DNA of 64,000 bases from Nonomuraea gerenzanensis. Lineage in GTDB: Bacteria > Actinomycetota > Actinomycetes > Streptosporangiales > Streptosporangiaceae. Of the stretch, positions 29,688 to 38,426 are shown piece by piece. Every line of letters starts with the position of its first letter. Positions within the stretch are counted from its first letter, which is position 1. The DNA lies in the NCBI RefSeq assembly GCF_020215645.1, contig NZ_CP084058.1:3596001-3660000 (forward strand), written 5' to 3'. A model generated the notes under the pieces. The model searched no databases. It was given only the letters and a program-made list of their open reading frames with translations, and had not been told where the DNA came from. The position numbers and the translations under genes are program-made.

Positions 29688-31166
29688 TTACGCGAGCCCG
29701 AGCTGCGCCTCGAAGCGGCCCTCCTCCAGCCGACGCTTGATCGTCGTCAGGAAGCGGGCGGCGTCGGCCCCGTCGACCAGGCGGTGGTCGTAGGTCAGCG
29801 CCAGGTAGACCATCGAGCGCACCGCGATGACCTCGCCCTCAGGCGTGTCGATCACGACGGGCCGCTTCACGACGGCGCCCGTGCCGAGCATGCCGACCTG
29901 CGGCTGGTTGAGGATCGGCGTGTCGAACAGCGCGCCCCGGCTGCCCGTGTTGGTCAGCGTGAACGTGCCGCCGGTGATCTCGTCGGGCGTCACCTGGTTG
30001 TTGCGGGTGCGCTCGGCGAGGTCGGTGATCTTGCGGGCGAGACCGGCGAGGTTGAGGTCACCGGCGTTCTTGACGACCGCCGCGAGCAGGCCGCGCTCGG
30101 TGTCGACCGCCATGCCGAGGTTCTCCACGTCGAAGTACGTGACCTCGTTGGTCTCGTTGTTGATCGTGGCGTTGAGCTTGGGGTGCTGCTTGAGCGCCTC
30201 GACCGTGGCCATCGCGAAGAACGGGGTGAAGGTCAGCTTCACGCCCTCGCGGCGGAAGAAGTCGTCCTTCGCCCTGGCCCGCAGCTGCGCGATCTTCGTC
30301 ACGTCGACCTCGACGACCGACGTGAGCTGCGCCGCCGTCTGCAGCGACTCGACCATGCGCTTGGCGATCGTCTGACGCAGGCGCGACATCTTCTCGGTAC
30401 GGCCGCGCAGCGTCGTGTCGACCTCCACCGGCTCCGGAGCCGCGGCCGGAGCGGCCTGGGCGGCGGGAGCGGCGGCCGGGGCGGCCTGGGCGGCGGGGGC
30501 CGGGGCCGGGGCGGCGGGCTGAGCGGCCGCGGCCTGCTCGCGCTGCGCCTTGGCGGCCTCCAGGACGTCCTGCTTGCGGATCCGGCCACCCACGCCGGTG
30601 CCGCTGATGGCGTCGAGATCGACGCCGTGCTCGTTGGCGAGCTTGCGCACCAGCGGCGTCACGTACGGGCTGTCACCCGACGGCGCGGCCGGAGCGGGAG
30701 CGGCCGGCTGAGCCGGGGCGGCGGCCTGCGGCGCGGGCGCCGGGGCGGGAGCGGGGGCCGGAGCAGGGGCGGGCGCGGGAGCCTGGGCGGGCTGCGCAGG
30801 GGCCGGCTGCGGGATCGAGGACGCCTGCGGAGCCGGGGCGGGCTCCGGCTGCGGGGCCGGCTCGGGCTCGGGCTCGGGAGCAGGCGCGGGCGCCGCCTCC
30901 TGGGCGGGCGCCGCCGCGCCCGGCTGGCCGTTCTCGTCGATGACGGCGAGCTCGGCGCCGACCTCGACCGTTTCGTCCTCAGCCACGACGATCTTGGTGA
31001 GCACGCCGGCGGACGGCGACGGGATCTCGGTGTCGACCTTGTCGGTCGAGACTTCGAGGAGCGGCTCGTCGGCCTCGACGCGCTCGCCCTCCTTCTTCAG
31101 CCAACGGGTTACCGTGCCCTCGGTAACGCTCTCGCCGAGCTGGGGCATCTGTACGGAGACCGGCAT
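29688..31166 (-). CDS. sucB: Dihydrolipoamide acyltransferase (2-oxoglutarate/pyruvate dehydrogenase E2)
   Basis: 492 residues from ATG 31166. Residues 1-77 form a single lipoyl domain with the modified lysine in [10 protein letters not shown]. A Pro/Ala-rich linker of about 90 residues follows, then a peripheral-subunit-binding domain ([12 protein letters not shown]), a second Ala/Pro linker, and the catalytic domain ending in Tyr-Asp-His-Arg-Leu-Val-Asp-Gly. Actinobacterial homologues serve both the pyruvate and oxoglutarate complexes; the acyl specificity is not decidable by eye. Lpd, encoded just upstream, is its E3 partner. Confidence 0.95.
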   Translation of the reverse strand: MPVSVQMPQLGESVTEGTVTRWLKKEGERVEADEPLLEVSTDKVDTEIPSPSAGVLTKIVVAEDETVEVGAELAVIDENGQPGAAAPAQEAAPAPAPEPEPEPAPQPEPAPAPQASSIPQPAPAQPAQAPAPAPAPAPAPAPAPAPQAAAPAQPAAPAPAAPSGDSPYVTPLVRKLANEHGVDLDAISGTGVGGRIRKQDVLEAAKAQREQAAAAQPAAPAPAPAAQAAPAAAPAAQAAPAAAPEPVEVDTTLRGRTEKMSRLRQTIAKRMVESLQTAAQLTSVVEVDVTKIAQLRARAKDDFFRREGVKLTFTPFFAMATVEALKQHPKLNATINNETNEVTYFDVENLGMAVDTERGLLAAVVKNAGDLNLAGLARKITDLAERTRNNQVTPDEITGGTFTLTNTGSRGALFDTPILNQPQVGMLGTGAVVKRPVVIDTPEGEVIAVRSMVYLALTYDHRLVDGADAARFLTTIKRRLEEGRFEAQLGLA

Positions 31167-31204
31167 CGTTATTCTTCTCTCGCGTTCTGATCTCGAGGGC
31201 TGGA

Positions 31205-32569
31205 CTAGTTGTGTACGTGCAGCGGCTTGCCGGCCAGGGCCAGCATCGCCTCACCCATGGCCTCGGACTGCGTCGGGTGTGCGTGGATGAGCTGGGCGAC
31301 CTCTGCGGGCAGAGCCTCCCAGTTGTAGATGAGCTGACCTTCGGTGACGAGCTCCCCGATGCGCCGGCCCACCATGTGGACGCCGACGACGGAGCCGCCC
31401 TTCTCGGCGATGACCTTCACGGCGCCCGAGGTGCCGAGGATCTGGCTCTTGGGGTTGCCCGCCAGGTCGTAGACCTGCTCGACGGTCTCGATGCCACGCT
31501 CGGCCGCCTGCGCCGAGGTCAGGCCCACCGAGGCCACCTCGGGGTCGGAGTAGGTGATGCGCGGCACGCCCGCGTAGTCGATGGGCGGCGGGTTGAGGCC
31601 CGCGATGTGCTCGGCCACCATGATGCCCTCGGCGAACCCGGCGTGCGCGAGCTGCAGGGTCGGGATGAGGTCGCCGATGGCGTAGACGCCGGGCACGGAG
31701 GTCTGGCAGTGCTCGTCGACCACGACCGCGCCGCGCTCGATGGTGATGCCCTGCTCCTCGAAGCCCATGCCCGCCGACACCGCGCCGCGGCCGACCGCGA
31801 CGAGCAGCAGCTCGGCGTCGAGGGTCTTGCCGTTGGCCAGGGTGACGACCACGCCCGTCTCGGTGGTCTTGGCGCTGTCGAAGAAGACGCCCAGCTCGTA
31901 CTTGATGCCGCGGCGGCGGAAGGCCCGCTCCAGCAGCTTGGAGCTGGACTCCTCCTCGGTCGGCAGCAGGTGCGGCAGCGCCTCGACGATCGTCACCTCG
32001 GCGCCGAACGAGCGGTAGACGCTGGCCAGCTCGACGCCGATGACGCCGCCGCCCAGCACGATCACCGAGCTGGGCACGCGGTCCATCTTGAGCGTGTGCT
32101 CGCTGGTGATGACGCGCTCGCCGTCGATCTCCAGGCCGGGCAGCGACTTGGGCGCCGAGCCGGTGGCCAGGACGATGTTGCGGCCCTCGTAGACCTCGGA
32201 GCCGACCTGGATCCGGCCGGCGCCGACGAGACGGCCCTCGCCCTCGACGATCGTCACGCCCGCGGCCTTCAGCAGGCCCTGCACGCCCTTCCAGGCCCGA
32301 GTGACGATCTTGTCCTTGAAGGCGTGGACGCCCTGGACGTCGATGCCCTCGAAGCGGGCCTTGACGCCGTACGACTCGCTCTCGCGGGTCTCGTCGGCGA
32401 TCTCGGCGGAGTGCAGCAGGGCCTTCGTGGGGATGCATCCCCTGTGCAGGCAGGTGCCGCCGATCTTGTCCTTTTCGATCAGGGCGACCGACTTGCCCAG
32501 CTCAGCCGCCCTCAGGGCACAGGCGTAACCGCCGCTGCCGCCCCCTAGGACGACGATGTCATAGGCCAC
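31205..32569 (-). CDS. lpdA: Dihydrolipoyl dehydrogenase (E3)
   Basis: 454 residues from ATG 32569. FAD motif Val-Leu-Gly-Gly-Gly-Ser-Gly-Gly-Tyr, redox disulfide [13 protein letters not shown], NAD motif [10 protein letters not shown], and the C-terminal catalytic His-Ala-His-Pro-Thr-Gln-Ser-Glu. It reoxidises the lipoyl group of SucB and passes electrons to NAD. It is encoded immediately upstream of sucB with 38 bp between them, so they are co-transcribed. Confidence 0.97.
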   Translation of the reverse strand: MAYDIVVLGGGSGGYACALRAAELGKSVALIEKDKIGGTCLHRGCIPTKALLHSAEIADETRESESYGVKARFEGIDVQGVHAFKDKIVTRAWKGVQGLLKAAGVTIVEGEGRLVGAGRIQVGSEVYEGRNIVLATGSAPKSLPGLEIDGERVITSEHTLKMDRVPSSVIVLGGGVIGVELASVYRSFGAEVTIVEALPHLLPTEEESSSKLLERAFRRRGIKYELGVFFDSAKTTETGVVVTLANGKTLDAELLLVAVGRGAVSAGMGFEEQGITIERGAVVVDEHCQTSVPGVYAIGDLIPTLQLAHAGFAEGIMVAEHIAGLNPPPIDYAGVPRITYSDPEVASVGLTSAQAAERGIETVEQVYDLAGNPKSQILGTSGAVKVIAEKGGSVVGVHMVGRRIGELVTEGQLIYNWEALPAEVAQLIHAHPTQSEAMGEAMLALAGKPLHVHN

Positions 32570-32620
32570 GGGAAGGCTCCTTGTCGGGGTGTTCGTGATG
32601 CCGTCATCTTTTCATTTGTT

Positions 32621-34090
32621 TCAGATGCTCGCGTGCCGCTCTGCGAGTCCGATGAGGGTGCGGGTGATGGCGCCCGTGCCGCCCTTCGGGGTGTAACCGT
32701 ACGGCTCGCCCTTGTTGAAGGCGGGTCCGGCCATGTCGATGTGCGCCCAGCGCACCCCGTCGGGCACGAACTCCCGCAGGAAGATGCCCGCCGTGAGCAT
32801 GCCGCCCCAGCGCTCCGGGTGGAGGTTGGCGATGTCGGCGATCGGCGAGTCGAGGCCCTTGCGCAGCTCCTCGGGCAGCGGCATGCCCCAGGCGCCCTCG
32901 CCGGCCGCGCCGGCGGCCTCGACCACCAGCTCCCTGATGGCGTCGTCGTTGGACATGACGCCCGCGGTGCGCCAGCCGAGCGAGACGATCTGTGCGCCGG
33001 TGAGGGTGGCCACGTCCACGATCAGGTCGGGGGAGTCCTCGGCGGCGCGCGCGATGCCGTCCATGAGCACCAGGCGGCCCTCGGCGTCGGTGTCGAGCAC
33101 CTCGACGGTCTTGCCGCTGTAGCTGTGGATGACGTCGGAGGGGCGCTGCGCGGTGCCGCTCGGCAGGTTCTCCGCCAGGCAGAGGTAGCCGACGGCGTTC
33201 ACCGGCAGGCCGAGCCGCGCGATGCCGATCACCGCGCCGAGCACGGCGGCGGCGCCGCCCATGTCGGACTTCATCCAGTCCATGGACGCCGAGGGCTTGA
33301 GCGACAGGCCGCCCGAGTCGAAGGTGATGCCCTTGCCGACGAACGCGAGCGTCTTGCCGGCCTCGGGGTGGCGGTAGGAGAGGCGGACCAGGCGCGGCGG
33401 GTTGGCCGAGCCCTGGCCGACGCCGATGAGGCCGCCGTAGCCACCCTCCTTGAGCTGCTGGTCGTCCAGCACCTCGACGCTGATGCCGGCCTTGCCGCCC
33501 TCCTCCTCGGCCAGCTCGGCGAACCTGGCGGGCCACAGGTCGGACGGCGGGGTGTTGACCAGGTCGCGGACGAGGGCGACCGACTCGGCCAGCACGCCGG
33601 CCCGCTCTGCCACGCCGCCGGACTGCTCCGAGACCACCGTGAGCTCGGCCACCGGGGCCTTCTGCTCGCCGTTCGTGCGGTAGCGGGCGAAGGTGTAGGC
33701 GCCGAGCAGCGCGCCCAGCGCGACCGCCTCGGCCTCCTCGGCGGTGCCCGCGGGCAGCGCGAGCGCGGCGCGGGAGGTGCCGGCCAGGGAGCGGACGGCG
33801 GCGCCGGCGGCGCGCCGCAGCCCCTCCAGGCCGGGCTCCTCGCCCAGGCCGACGGCGACCAGCAGCGGGGCGCTGACGGCGCCGAACGTCGGCAGTTTGG
33901 CCAGCTCACCGGCCTTGCCGGAGAAGGCGACCGCGTCGAGCGACGCGGCGAGCCTGCCGCCGAAGGCGGCCTCCAGAGATTCGGCGCCCACCGCGGGGAC
34001 GGGGCCGTCGTGGCCCGGCCGGAAACCGACGATCAACGCGTCGGTGTCAACGGAGACTGGATCTGCTGAGTTCAGCCGCACAGTGGTCAC
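32621..34090 (-). CDS. pepA: Leucyl aminopeptidase
   Basis: 489 residues from GTG 34090, giving the usual Met-Thr-Thr-Val-Arg-Leu start; a GTG at 34126 is in frame and neither has a strong ribosome site. The M17 signature Asn/Asp-Thr-Asp-Ala-Glu-Gly-Arg-Leu is present (Asp-Thr-Asp-Ala-Glu-Gly-Arg-Leu), as are Gly-Lys-Gly-Ile-Thr-Phe-Asp-Ser-Gly-Gly and Lys-Ser-Asp-Met-Gly-Gly-Ala-Ala for the two metals. It is a cytosolic hexameric aminopeptidase that removes N-terminal residues in peptide turnover. It lies upstream of lpdA in the same direction. Confidence 0.95.
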   Translation of the reverse strand: MTTVRLNSADPVSVDTDALIVGFRPGHDGPVPAVGAESLEAAFGGRLAASLDAVAFSGKAGELAKLPTFGAVSAPLLVAVGLGEEPGLEGLRRAAGAAVRSLAGTSRAALALPAGTAEEAEAVALGALLGAYTFARYRTNGEQKAPVAELTVVSEQSGGVAERAGVLAESVALVRDLVNTPPSDLWPARFAELAEEEGGKAGISVEVLDDQQLKEGGYGGLIGVGQGSANPPRLVRLSYRHPEAGKTLAFVGKGITFDSGGLSLKPSASMDWMKSDMGGAAAVLGAVIGIARLGLPVNAVGYLCLAENLPSGTAQRPSDVIHSYSGKTVEVLDTDAEGRLVLMDGIARAAEDSPDLIVDVATLTGAQIVSLGWRTAGVMSNDDAIRELVVEAAGAAGEGAWGMPLPEELRKGLDSPIADIANLHPERWGGMLTAGIFLREFVPDGVRWAHIDMAGPAFNKGEPYGYTPKGGTGAITRTLIGLAERHASI

Positions 34091-34172
34091 GTAAACCGAT
34101 GCTATCCACGGTATCTGCGTACTCACAAACAGGGGTTCATCCTACAAATCATCGGACAGCGCCATCCGTTCA

Positions 34173-34197
34173 ATGGTGCTAGGGTCATTAGCACCAT
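34173..34197. promoter_or_regulatory. Operator overlapping the start codon of the GntR gene
   Basis: ATGGTGCTA (34173-34181) and its exact complement (34189-34197) flank GGGTCAT. The right arm includes the first bases of the ATG at 34196, so bound repressor would cover the start. The mRNA is probably leaderless or nearly so. Confidence 0.75.
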
Positions 34198-34543
34198 GTT
34201 GCTGACGCTCGATCTCAACGACGCGCGCCCCCTCCACGAGCAGGTGGCGAGCGCCATCCGCCGCGCCATCGGCGAAGGCTCCTACCGGCCTGGCGACCGC
34301 CTGCCGCCGGCCCGCGACCTGGCCGCCGCGCTGGGCATCAACCCCAACACCGTGCTGCGCGCGCTGCGCGACCTGCGTGACGAGGGGCTCCTGGAGTTCC
34401 GCCGGGGCCGCGGCGTCAGCGTGGCGGGGCGCGCGGACGGGCGCGCCCTGCTCGTGCAGCGGGTCAGGGAACTGCTCGACGAGGCCGAGAAGCACGGCTA
34501 CAGCCGCAACGACCTCATCACCATCATGGAGGAACTCGCATGA
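34196..34543 (+). CDS. GntR-family regulator, YtrA/YhcF type
   Basis: 115 residues from ATG 34196. A winged helix (Pro-Leu-His-Glu-Gln-Val-Ala-Ser-Ala-Ile-Arg-Arg-Ala-Ile; Asn-Pro-Asn-Thr-Val-Leu-Arg-Ala-Leu-Arg-Asp-Leu) is followed only by a 40-residue dimerisation tail, the YtrA subfamily plan. YtrA regulators usually sit first in an operon of membrane proteins or ABC transporters, as here, and repress it from a dyad at the promoter. The stop overlaps the next start (ATGA). Confidence 0.92.
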   Translation: MLLTLDLNDARPLHEQVASAIRRAIGEGSYRPGDRLPPARDLAAALGINPNTVLRALRDLRDEGLLEFRRGRGVSVAGRADGRALLVQRVRELLDEAEKHGYSRNDLITIMEELA

Positions 34544-35499
34544 GAGCCCGTGTCGTCGCCGTCGCCTGGTGGTTCGCCGTGGCAGCCGCGCTGCTCCTGG
34601 CGCCCCTGGCGGTGCGTGACCGGCTGCCCGACCCCATGGCCACCCACTGGGGCACGTCGGGCAGCGTCCCCGACGGGGCGAGCTCGCTGACGGGCCACCT
34701 GGTCACGACCGAGCTCCTGTGGGCCGGGCTGTGGCTGGTGTTCTTCCTGCTCGGCCTGCCGCGCGACAAGCGCGCGGCACGGACCACCTCCAGCGCCTGC
34801 CTGTGGGGCATGGGCGTGCTGCTGCTCGGCACGACCGCCTCGACGCTGGCCGTCAACCTCGACGCCGCCACCTGGCGCGAGGCCCTGCTGCCCGGCTGGC
34901 ACATCCCGGCGGTGATCGCCGCGGCGGTCGCGGCCGGCGGGCTGGCCGCCTACCTGAGCAGGGGCGCCCCCGACGAGCGGTCCGCCGTGGCCCGGCCGGT
35001 GCTCAGGCTCAAGCCCGGCCAGCGGGCCGTCTGGGTCAGCCGCGTCGTCAACCCCTGGCTGGCCGTGGCCTCGGGCGCGGCGGCGCTCGTCACCGTCGTG
35101 ACGGGGGCGCTGGCCCTGTCCGGCGCGGCGCCCGCCGGGTTCGTGGCCGGGCTGCTGCCCGTCCTGGTCATCCTGCTCCTCACCGGGCTCGCCACCGTGG
35201 CCGTCTCCGTGCGGGTCGGCGACGACCTGATCAGGATCGGCTTCGGCCCGCTCGGCTGGCCCGCGCGCAGGATCCCGCTGTCCAAGATCGAGTCCGCCTG
35301 GTCGGAGCGGCGGCAGCCGGGCGAGGTCGGCGGCTGGGGCTTCCGCGGGCTGCCGGGAAGCGCCACCATCATGCTGCGCGGTGGTGAATGCCTGGTACTC
35401 CGCTACCGTTCCGGCGGCCGGCTGACGATCAGCATCGACGACGCCGAGCGCGGCGCATCCCTCATCAACGCCCTTCTCTCGGAGCGTGTGACGTCATGA
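34540..35499 (+). CDS. DUF1648-domain membrane protein
   Basis: 319 residues from ATG 34540. The N-terminal Leu-Pro-Asp-Pro-Met-Ala-Thr-His-Trp-Gly-x-x-Gly-x-x-Asp is the DUF1648 signature, flanked by helices at 5-25, 60-75, 88-107 and 120-140. Two more helices (about 178-200, 207-227) precede a soluble C-terminal domain of about 90 residues resembling a PH-like fold (Val-Arg-Val-Gly-Asp-Asp-Leu...Pro-Leu-Ser-Lys-Ile-Glu). DUF1648 proteins often accompany YtrA-type regulators. Function unknown, probably envelope-related. Confidence 0.88.
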   Translation: MRARVVAVAWWFAVAAALLLAPLAVRDRLPDPMATHWGTSGSVPDGASSLTGHLVTTELLWAGLWLVFFLLGLPRDKRAARTTSSACLWGMGVLLLGTTASTLAVNLDAATWREALLPGWHIPAVIAAAVAAGGLAAYLSRGAPDERSAVARPVLRLKPGQRAVWVSRVVNPWLAVASGAAALVTVVTGALALSGAAPAGFVAGLLPVLVILLLTGLATVAVSVRVGDDLIRIGFGPLGWPARRIPLSKIESAWSERRQPGEVGGWGFRGLPGSATIMLRGGECLVLRYRSGGRLTISIDDAERGASLINALLSERVTS

Positions 35500-36524
35500 A
35501 AAGACCTCTGCTCATCTTCCTCGTCCTGGCGTTCGGGCTGTCGTGGGCCGCGGCCCTGCCCCTGTGGTTCGGCGGCGGGCTGGTGCCGCCGCAGCTCCAG
35601 GTGATGGGCACGCTGATGATGTTCACGCCGGCCGTGGGGTTGCTCGGCGTGTGGGCCCTGTCGCGCACGCCGTTCCGCCAGTGGGCCAGGCAGACCGGGC
35701 TCACGCTGGGCGAGCGCAAGGGGCGCACCTGGATGCTGGTGGTGGCGGCCTGGCTGGGGGTGCCGTTGCTGACGTTCCTGGCCCTGGGCATCAGCGCCGC
35801 CGTGGGGCTGGTCTCGCTCGACCTCGACCGGCTCAGCCTGCTCAGGGCGTCCTGGGGGGCACAGGGCGTCGAGGCGCCCGCCGACCTGAGCACGGTGGCC
35901 GTCGTCCAGGCCGTCATCGCCGTCGTGGCGGGGCCCGTGCTGAACGCCGTCCCGGCGCTGGGGGAGGAGTGGGGCTGGCGCGGCTGGCTCGTGCCCCGGC
36001 TCGTGGCCGGCGACGGCATGCTCGCCGGGCTGCTCATCTCCGGCGCCGTCTGGGGGCTGTGGCACGCGCCGCTCACCCTGCTCGGCTACAACTACCCGCG
36101 GCTCGGCTCGTGGGCGGCGCTGGCCTTCATCGGCTTCTGCGTGGTGGCCGGGGTGGTGCTGGGGTGGCTGCGGCTGCGGTGCGGGAGCGTGTGGCCGGCG
36201 GTCGTGGCGCACGGCTCGCTGAACGCCGTCGCGGGGGTGGCGTTGCTGTTCGGGGATGCCGCGCAGCCGCCGAACGAGCTGCTCGCGGGGATCACGGGTG
36301 TGGTGGGGTGGGTGCTGCTCGCGCTGCTCGGTGCCGTCCTGCTCCGGTTCTTTCCGGTACGTCCGCCGCAGCCGGCCGGGCCCGGTCACCCGGCCGAGGG
36401 GTCCGGGCGTGCCGGGGCCGCTGAGCCTGCGAGAGCCGCTGAGCCCGGGGAGGCCGCCGAGCCGGTCAGGCCCGCCGAGCCGGTCAGGCCCGCCGAGCCG
36501 GTCAGGCCCGCCGAGCCGGGCTGA
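35496..36524 (+). CDS. CPBP-family intramembrane metalloprotease
   Basis: 342 residues from ATG 35496, overlapping the previous stop. About eight membrane helices with the CPBP/Abi motifs: Glu-Glu-x-Gly-Trp-Arg-Gly (Gly-Glu-Glu-Trp-Gly-Trp-Arg-Gly-Trp-Leu), Trp-Gly-Leu-Trp-His-Ala-Pro-Leu, and His-Gly-Ser-Leu-Asn. These put the catalytic Glu and His residues in the membrane. Relatives process prenylated proteins in eukaryotes or protect against bacteriocins. The C-terminal 40 residues are a Glu-Pro-Ala-Arg-rich tail ending in three copies of a six-residue repeat. Third gene of the GntR operon. Confidence 0.92.
   Translation: MKRPLLIFLVLAFGLSWAAALPLWFGGGLVPPQLQVMGTLMMFTPAVGLLGVWALSRTPFRQWARQTGLTLGERKGRTWMLVVAAWLGVPLLTFLALGISAAVGLVSLDLDRLSLLRASWGAQGVEAPADLSTVAVVQAVIAVVAGPVLNAVPALGEEWGWRGWLVPRLVAGDGMLAGLLISGAVWGLWHAPLTLLGYNYPRLGSWAALAFIGFCVVAGVVLGWLRLRCGSVWPAVVAHGSLNAVAGVALLFGDAAQPPNELLAGITGVVGWVLLALLGAVLLRFFPVRPPQPAGPGHPAEGSGRAGAAEPARAAEPGEAAEPVRPAEPVRPAEPVRPAEPG
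36459..36512 (+). repeat. Three perfect 18-bp tandem repeats
   Basis: GAGCCGGTCAGGCCCGCC occurs three times in tandem, encoding Glu-Pro-Val-Arg-Pro-Ala repeats at the end of the CPBP protein. Copy number is likely to vary between strains. Confidence 0.9.
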
Positions 36525-36545
36525 TCGCGCCTGGGGTTGGCCGGA

Positions 36546-37526
36546 TCAGCCGAGGACGGCGTACACCACGAGCGTGGCGGCCGTGGCGGTCTCCACGAGC
36601 GCGCCGAGCACGTCCCCGGTGATCCCGCCGAGGCGGCGCCCGGCGTGGGCGAGCAGGAGCAGGGCGACGCCGAGGCCGGCGAGCAGCGCGACCGGCGCCA
36701 CCACGATCCCGGCGAAGCCGCCCGCGCCCGGGCTCGCGGCGATCGCCGTCGCCGCCACCGCGGCCTGCGGGAAGGCGCCGTCGCCCCGCAGGAAGGTCGC
36801 GCCCGCGTCGTAGCGCAGGCCGGGCACGGAGGGCTCGGGGCACGAGGGGAGGCCGGCGGCGTCCAGCGGGCAGCCTTGCGGGACGACCAGCGATTCCTCG
36901 GCGAGCCCGCTCTGGGCCGGGTCGCCATCCCACGCCCAGATGCCCGCCCCCGGCGCGGTCAGCAGCCCGATCACGGCGGCGGCCAGCACCGAGGCGACGG
37001 TGGCGAGCCACACGCCCGGACGCCGTACGGTGCCCGCGACCATCGCCCCCAGCCCATCGGGCCGGGCGGCGGGCACACCGGCACGACAGGCCCAGGTCAG
37101 CGCCAGCCGGCCCGCCGCGCACGCCGTCACCAGCGCCCACGGCCCGGCCTCGGCGAGCGCCGCCACCTGGATGAGCAGCGTCAGCACCAGCGTCATCACG
37201 CCGAACGGCCCGATGTCCGACTTTTTCATGATTTCGAGCGCCTGGTCGGCCGGCTTGCCGCTGCCCAGCCCGTCCGCCAGATCGGCCAGCCCATCGAGAT
37301 GCAGGCCGCGCGTGAGCAGGGCCAGCAGCCCGATCGCCAGCGCGGCGCCGAGCAGCGGCGGCGCGGGCACCAGCAGCACCAGCGCGGCGAGCAGCCCGAG
37401 CAGCAGCCCGACCGCCGGCGCCAGCGCCATCGCCTGCCCCGCCACCTGCCGGTCCACCCGCTCGACCCGCACGGGCAGGACGCTCAGCGTGCCCAGGGCG
37501 AACCTCAGCCCGTCCAACTGCCGCAT
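36546..37526 (-). CDS. cobS: Adenosylcobinamide-GDP ribazoletransferase
   Basis: 326 residues from ATG 37526. The integral membrane enzyme that joins the lower ligand to the corrin ring in cobalamin synthesis. Signatures: Gly-Leu-His-Leu-Asp-Gly-Leu-Ala-Asp-Leu-Ala-Asp-Gly near residue 75, Met-Lys-Lys-Ser-Asp-Ile-Gly-Pro-Phe-Gly, and Gly-Gly-Ile-Thr-Gly-Asp-Val-Leu-Gly-Ala near 300. It is about 75 residues longer than usual because of an insertion at about 191-262 containing two Cys and polar residues between membrane helices. CobU, the previous enzyme of the pathway, is encoded nearby. Confidence 0.93.
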   Translation of the reverse strand: MRQLDGLRFALGTLSVLPVRVERVDRQVAGQAMALAPAVGLLLGLLAALVLLVPAPPLLGAALAIGLLALLTRGLHLDGLADLADGLGSGKPADQALEIMKKSDIGPFGVMTLVLTLLIQVAALAEAGPWALVTACAAGRLALTWACRAGVPAARPDGLGAMVAGTVRRPGVWLATVASVLAAAVIGLLTAPGAGIWAWDGDPAQSGLAEESLVVPQGCPLDAAGLPSCPEPSVPGLRYDAGATFLRGDGAFPQAAVAATAIAASPGAGGFAGIVVAPVALLAGLGVALLLLAHAGRRLGGITGDVLGALVETATAATLVVYAVLG

Positions 37527-37560
37527 AACGCAGGATCCTAGGGCCCACTAGTGTGGCGGG

Positions 37561-38361
37561 ATGCACGTGGTTGAACTGGAAGGCGTAGGTGTCCGGGTCG
37601 TCGGCAAAGCGCTGCTGGACGGCGTCGACTGGCGGGTGGACTACGGCGATCACTGGGTGATCCTGGGCCCCAACGGCGCGGGGAAGACGACGCTGCTGTC
37701 GCTGGCCGCCGCCGTACGGCATCCCAGCGAGGGCACGGTCAAGGTGCTGGGGCACCGGCTCGGCCGGATCGACCTGCGCGAGCTGCGCCGCCACCTCGGC
37801 CTGGTCGCGGAGAGCCAGCGGCTCATCGACGAGGAACTGCTGGAGGAGGAGGGCGCCACCGCGCACACCGTGGTGCTCACCGGCCACACCGGCACCAGCG
37901 CCCCGCTGTGGGACAAGTACGGCGACGCCGAGCGGGAGCGCGCCCACCGGCTGCTCGCCGACCTCGGCTGCAAGGACCTGGCCGACCGGAAGTTCCGCGT
38001 CTGCTCGCAGGGGGAGCGCGCCAGGATCAGGGTGGCCAGGGCCCTCATGGCCGACCCGGCGGTGCTGCTGCTCGACGAGCCGTTCGCGGGGCTCGACCTG
38101 CCCGCGCGCGAGGACCTCATCACCGCCGTCGAGGACCTGGCCGCCACCAGGCCCGTGCTGACCACCGTCACGGTGACGCACCACCTGGAGGAGGTGCCGG
38201 CCACCACCACGCACGCCATGCTGATGCGCGACGCCAGGGTGCTGGCCGCCGGGCCGGTCGCCGACGTGCTCACCCCCGCCAACCTGAGCGAGTGCTTCGG
38301 CCGGCCGCTCCAGGTGGACCGCATCGACGGCCGCTGGTACGCCAGGGCCGCCCGCACCTGA
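37561..38361 (+). CDS. ABC transporter ATP-binding protein
   Basis: 266 residues from ATG 37561. Walker A Gly-Pro-Asn-Gly-Ala-Gly-Lys-Thr-Thr at about 40, Walker B Val-Leu-Leu-Leu-Asp-Glu-Pro, H-loop Thr-His-His. The signature motif is Cys-Ser-Gln-Gly-Glu in place of Leu-Ser-Gly-Gly-Glu, as in the YlmA/ModF-like branch of single-domain ATPases. No permease or binding protein gene is adjacent, so it is an orphan ATPase lying between the two cobalamin genes and divergent from cobS. A link to cobalt or corrinoid transport is possible but not shown. Confidence 0.9.
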   Translation: MHVVELEGVGVRVVGKALLDGVDWRVDYGDHWVILGPNGAGKTTLLSLAAAVRHPSEGTVKVLGHRLGRIDLRELRRHLGLVAESQRLIDEELLEEEGATAHTVVLTGHTGTSAPLWDKYGDAERERAHRLLADLGCKDLADRKFRVCSQGERARIRVARALMADPAVLLLDEPFAGLDLPAREDLITAVEDLAATRPVLTTVTVTHHLEEVPATTTHAMLMRDARVLAAGPVADVLTPANLSECFGRPLQVDRIDGRWYARAART

Positions 38362-38426
38362 CCCGGAGCCGGGGGCGCCTGATCCGGGGCCGCTGGTTCT
38401 CCAGGGCCTGACCCGGGGCGGGCGGC

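Noticed and set aside
29547..31190. Long plus-strand open frame opposite sucB rich in Gly/Arg
   Set aside because: It mirrors the Ala/Pro linker of SucB; GC-rich antisense frames stay open by chance.
37527..37560. Cobalamin riboswitch for cobS
   Set aside because: Only 34 bp separate cobS from the divergent ABC gene, too short for the aptamer, and the conserved B12 box is not visible.
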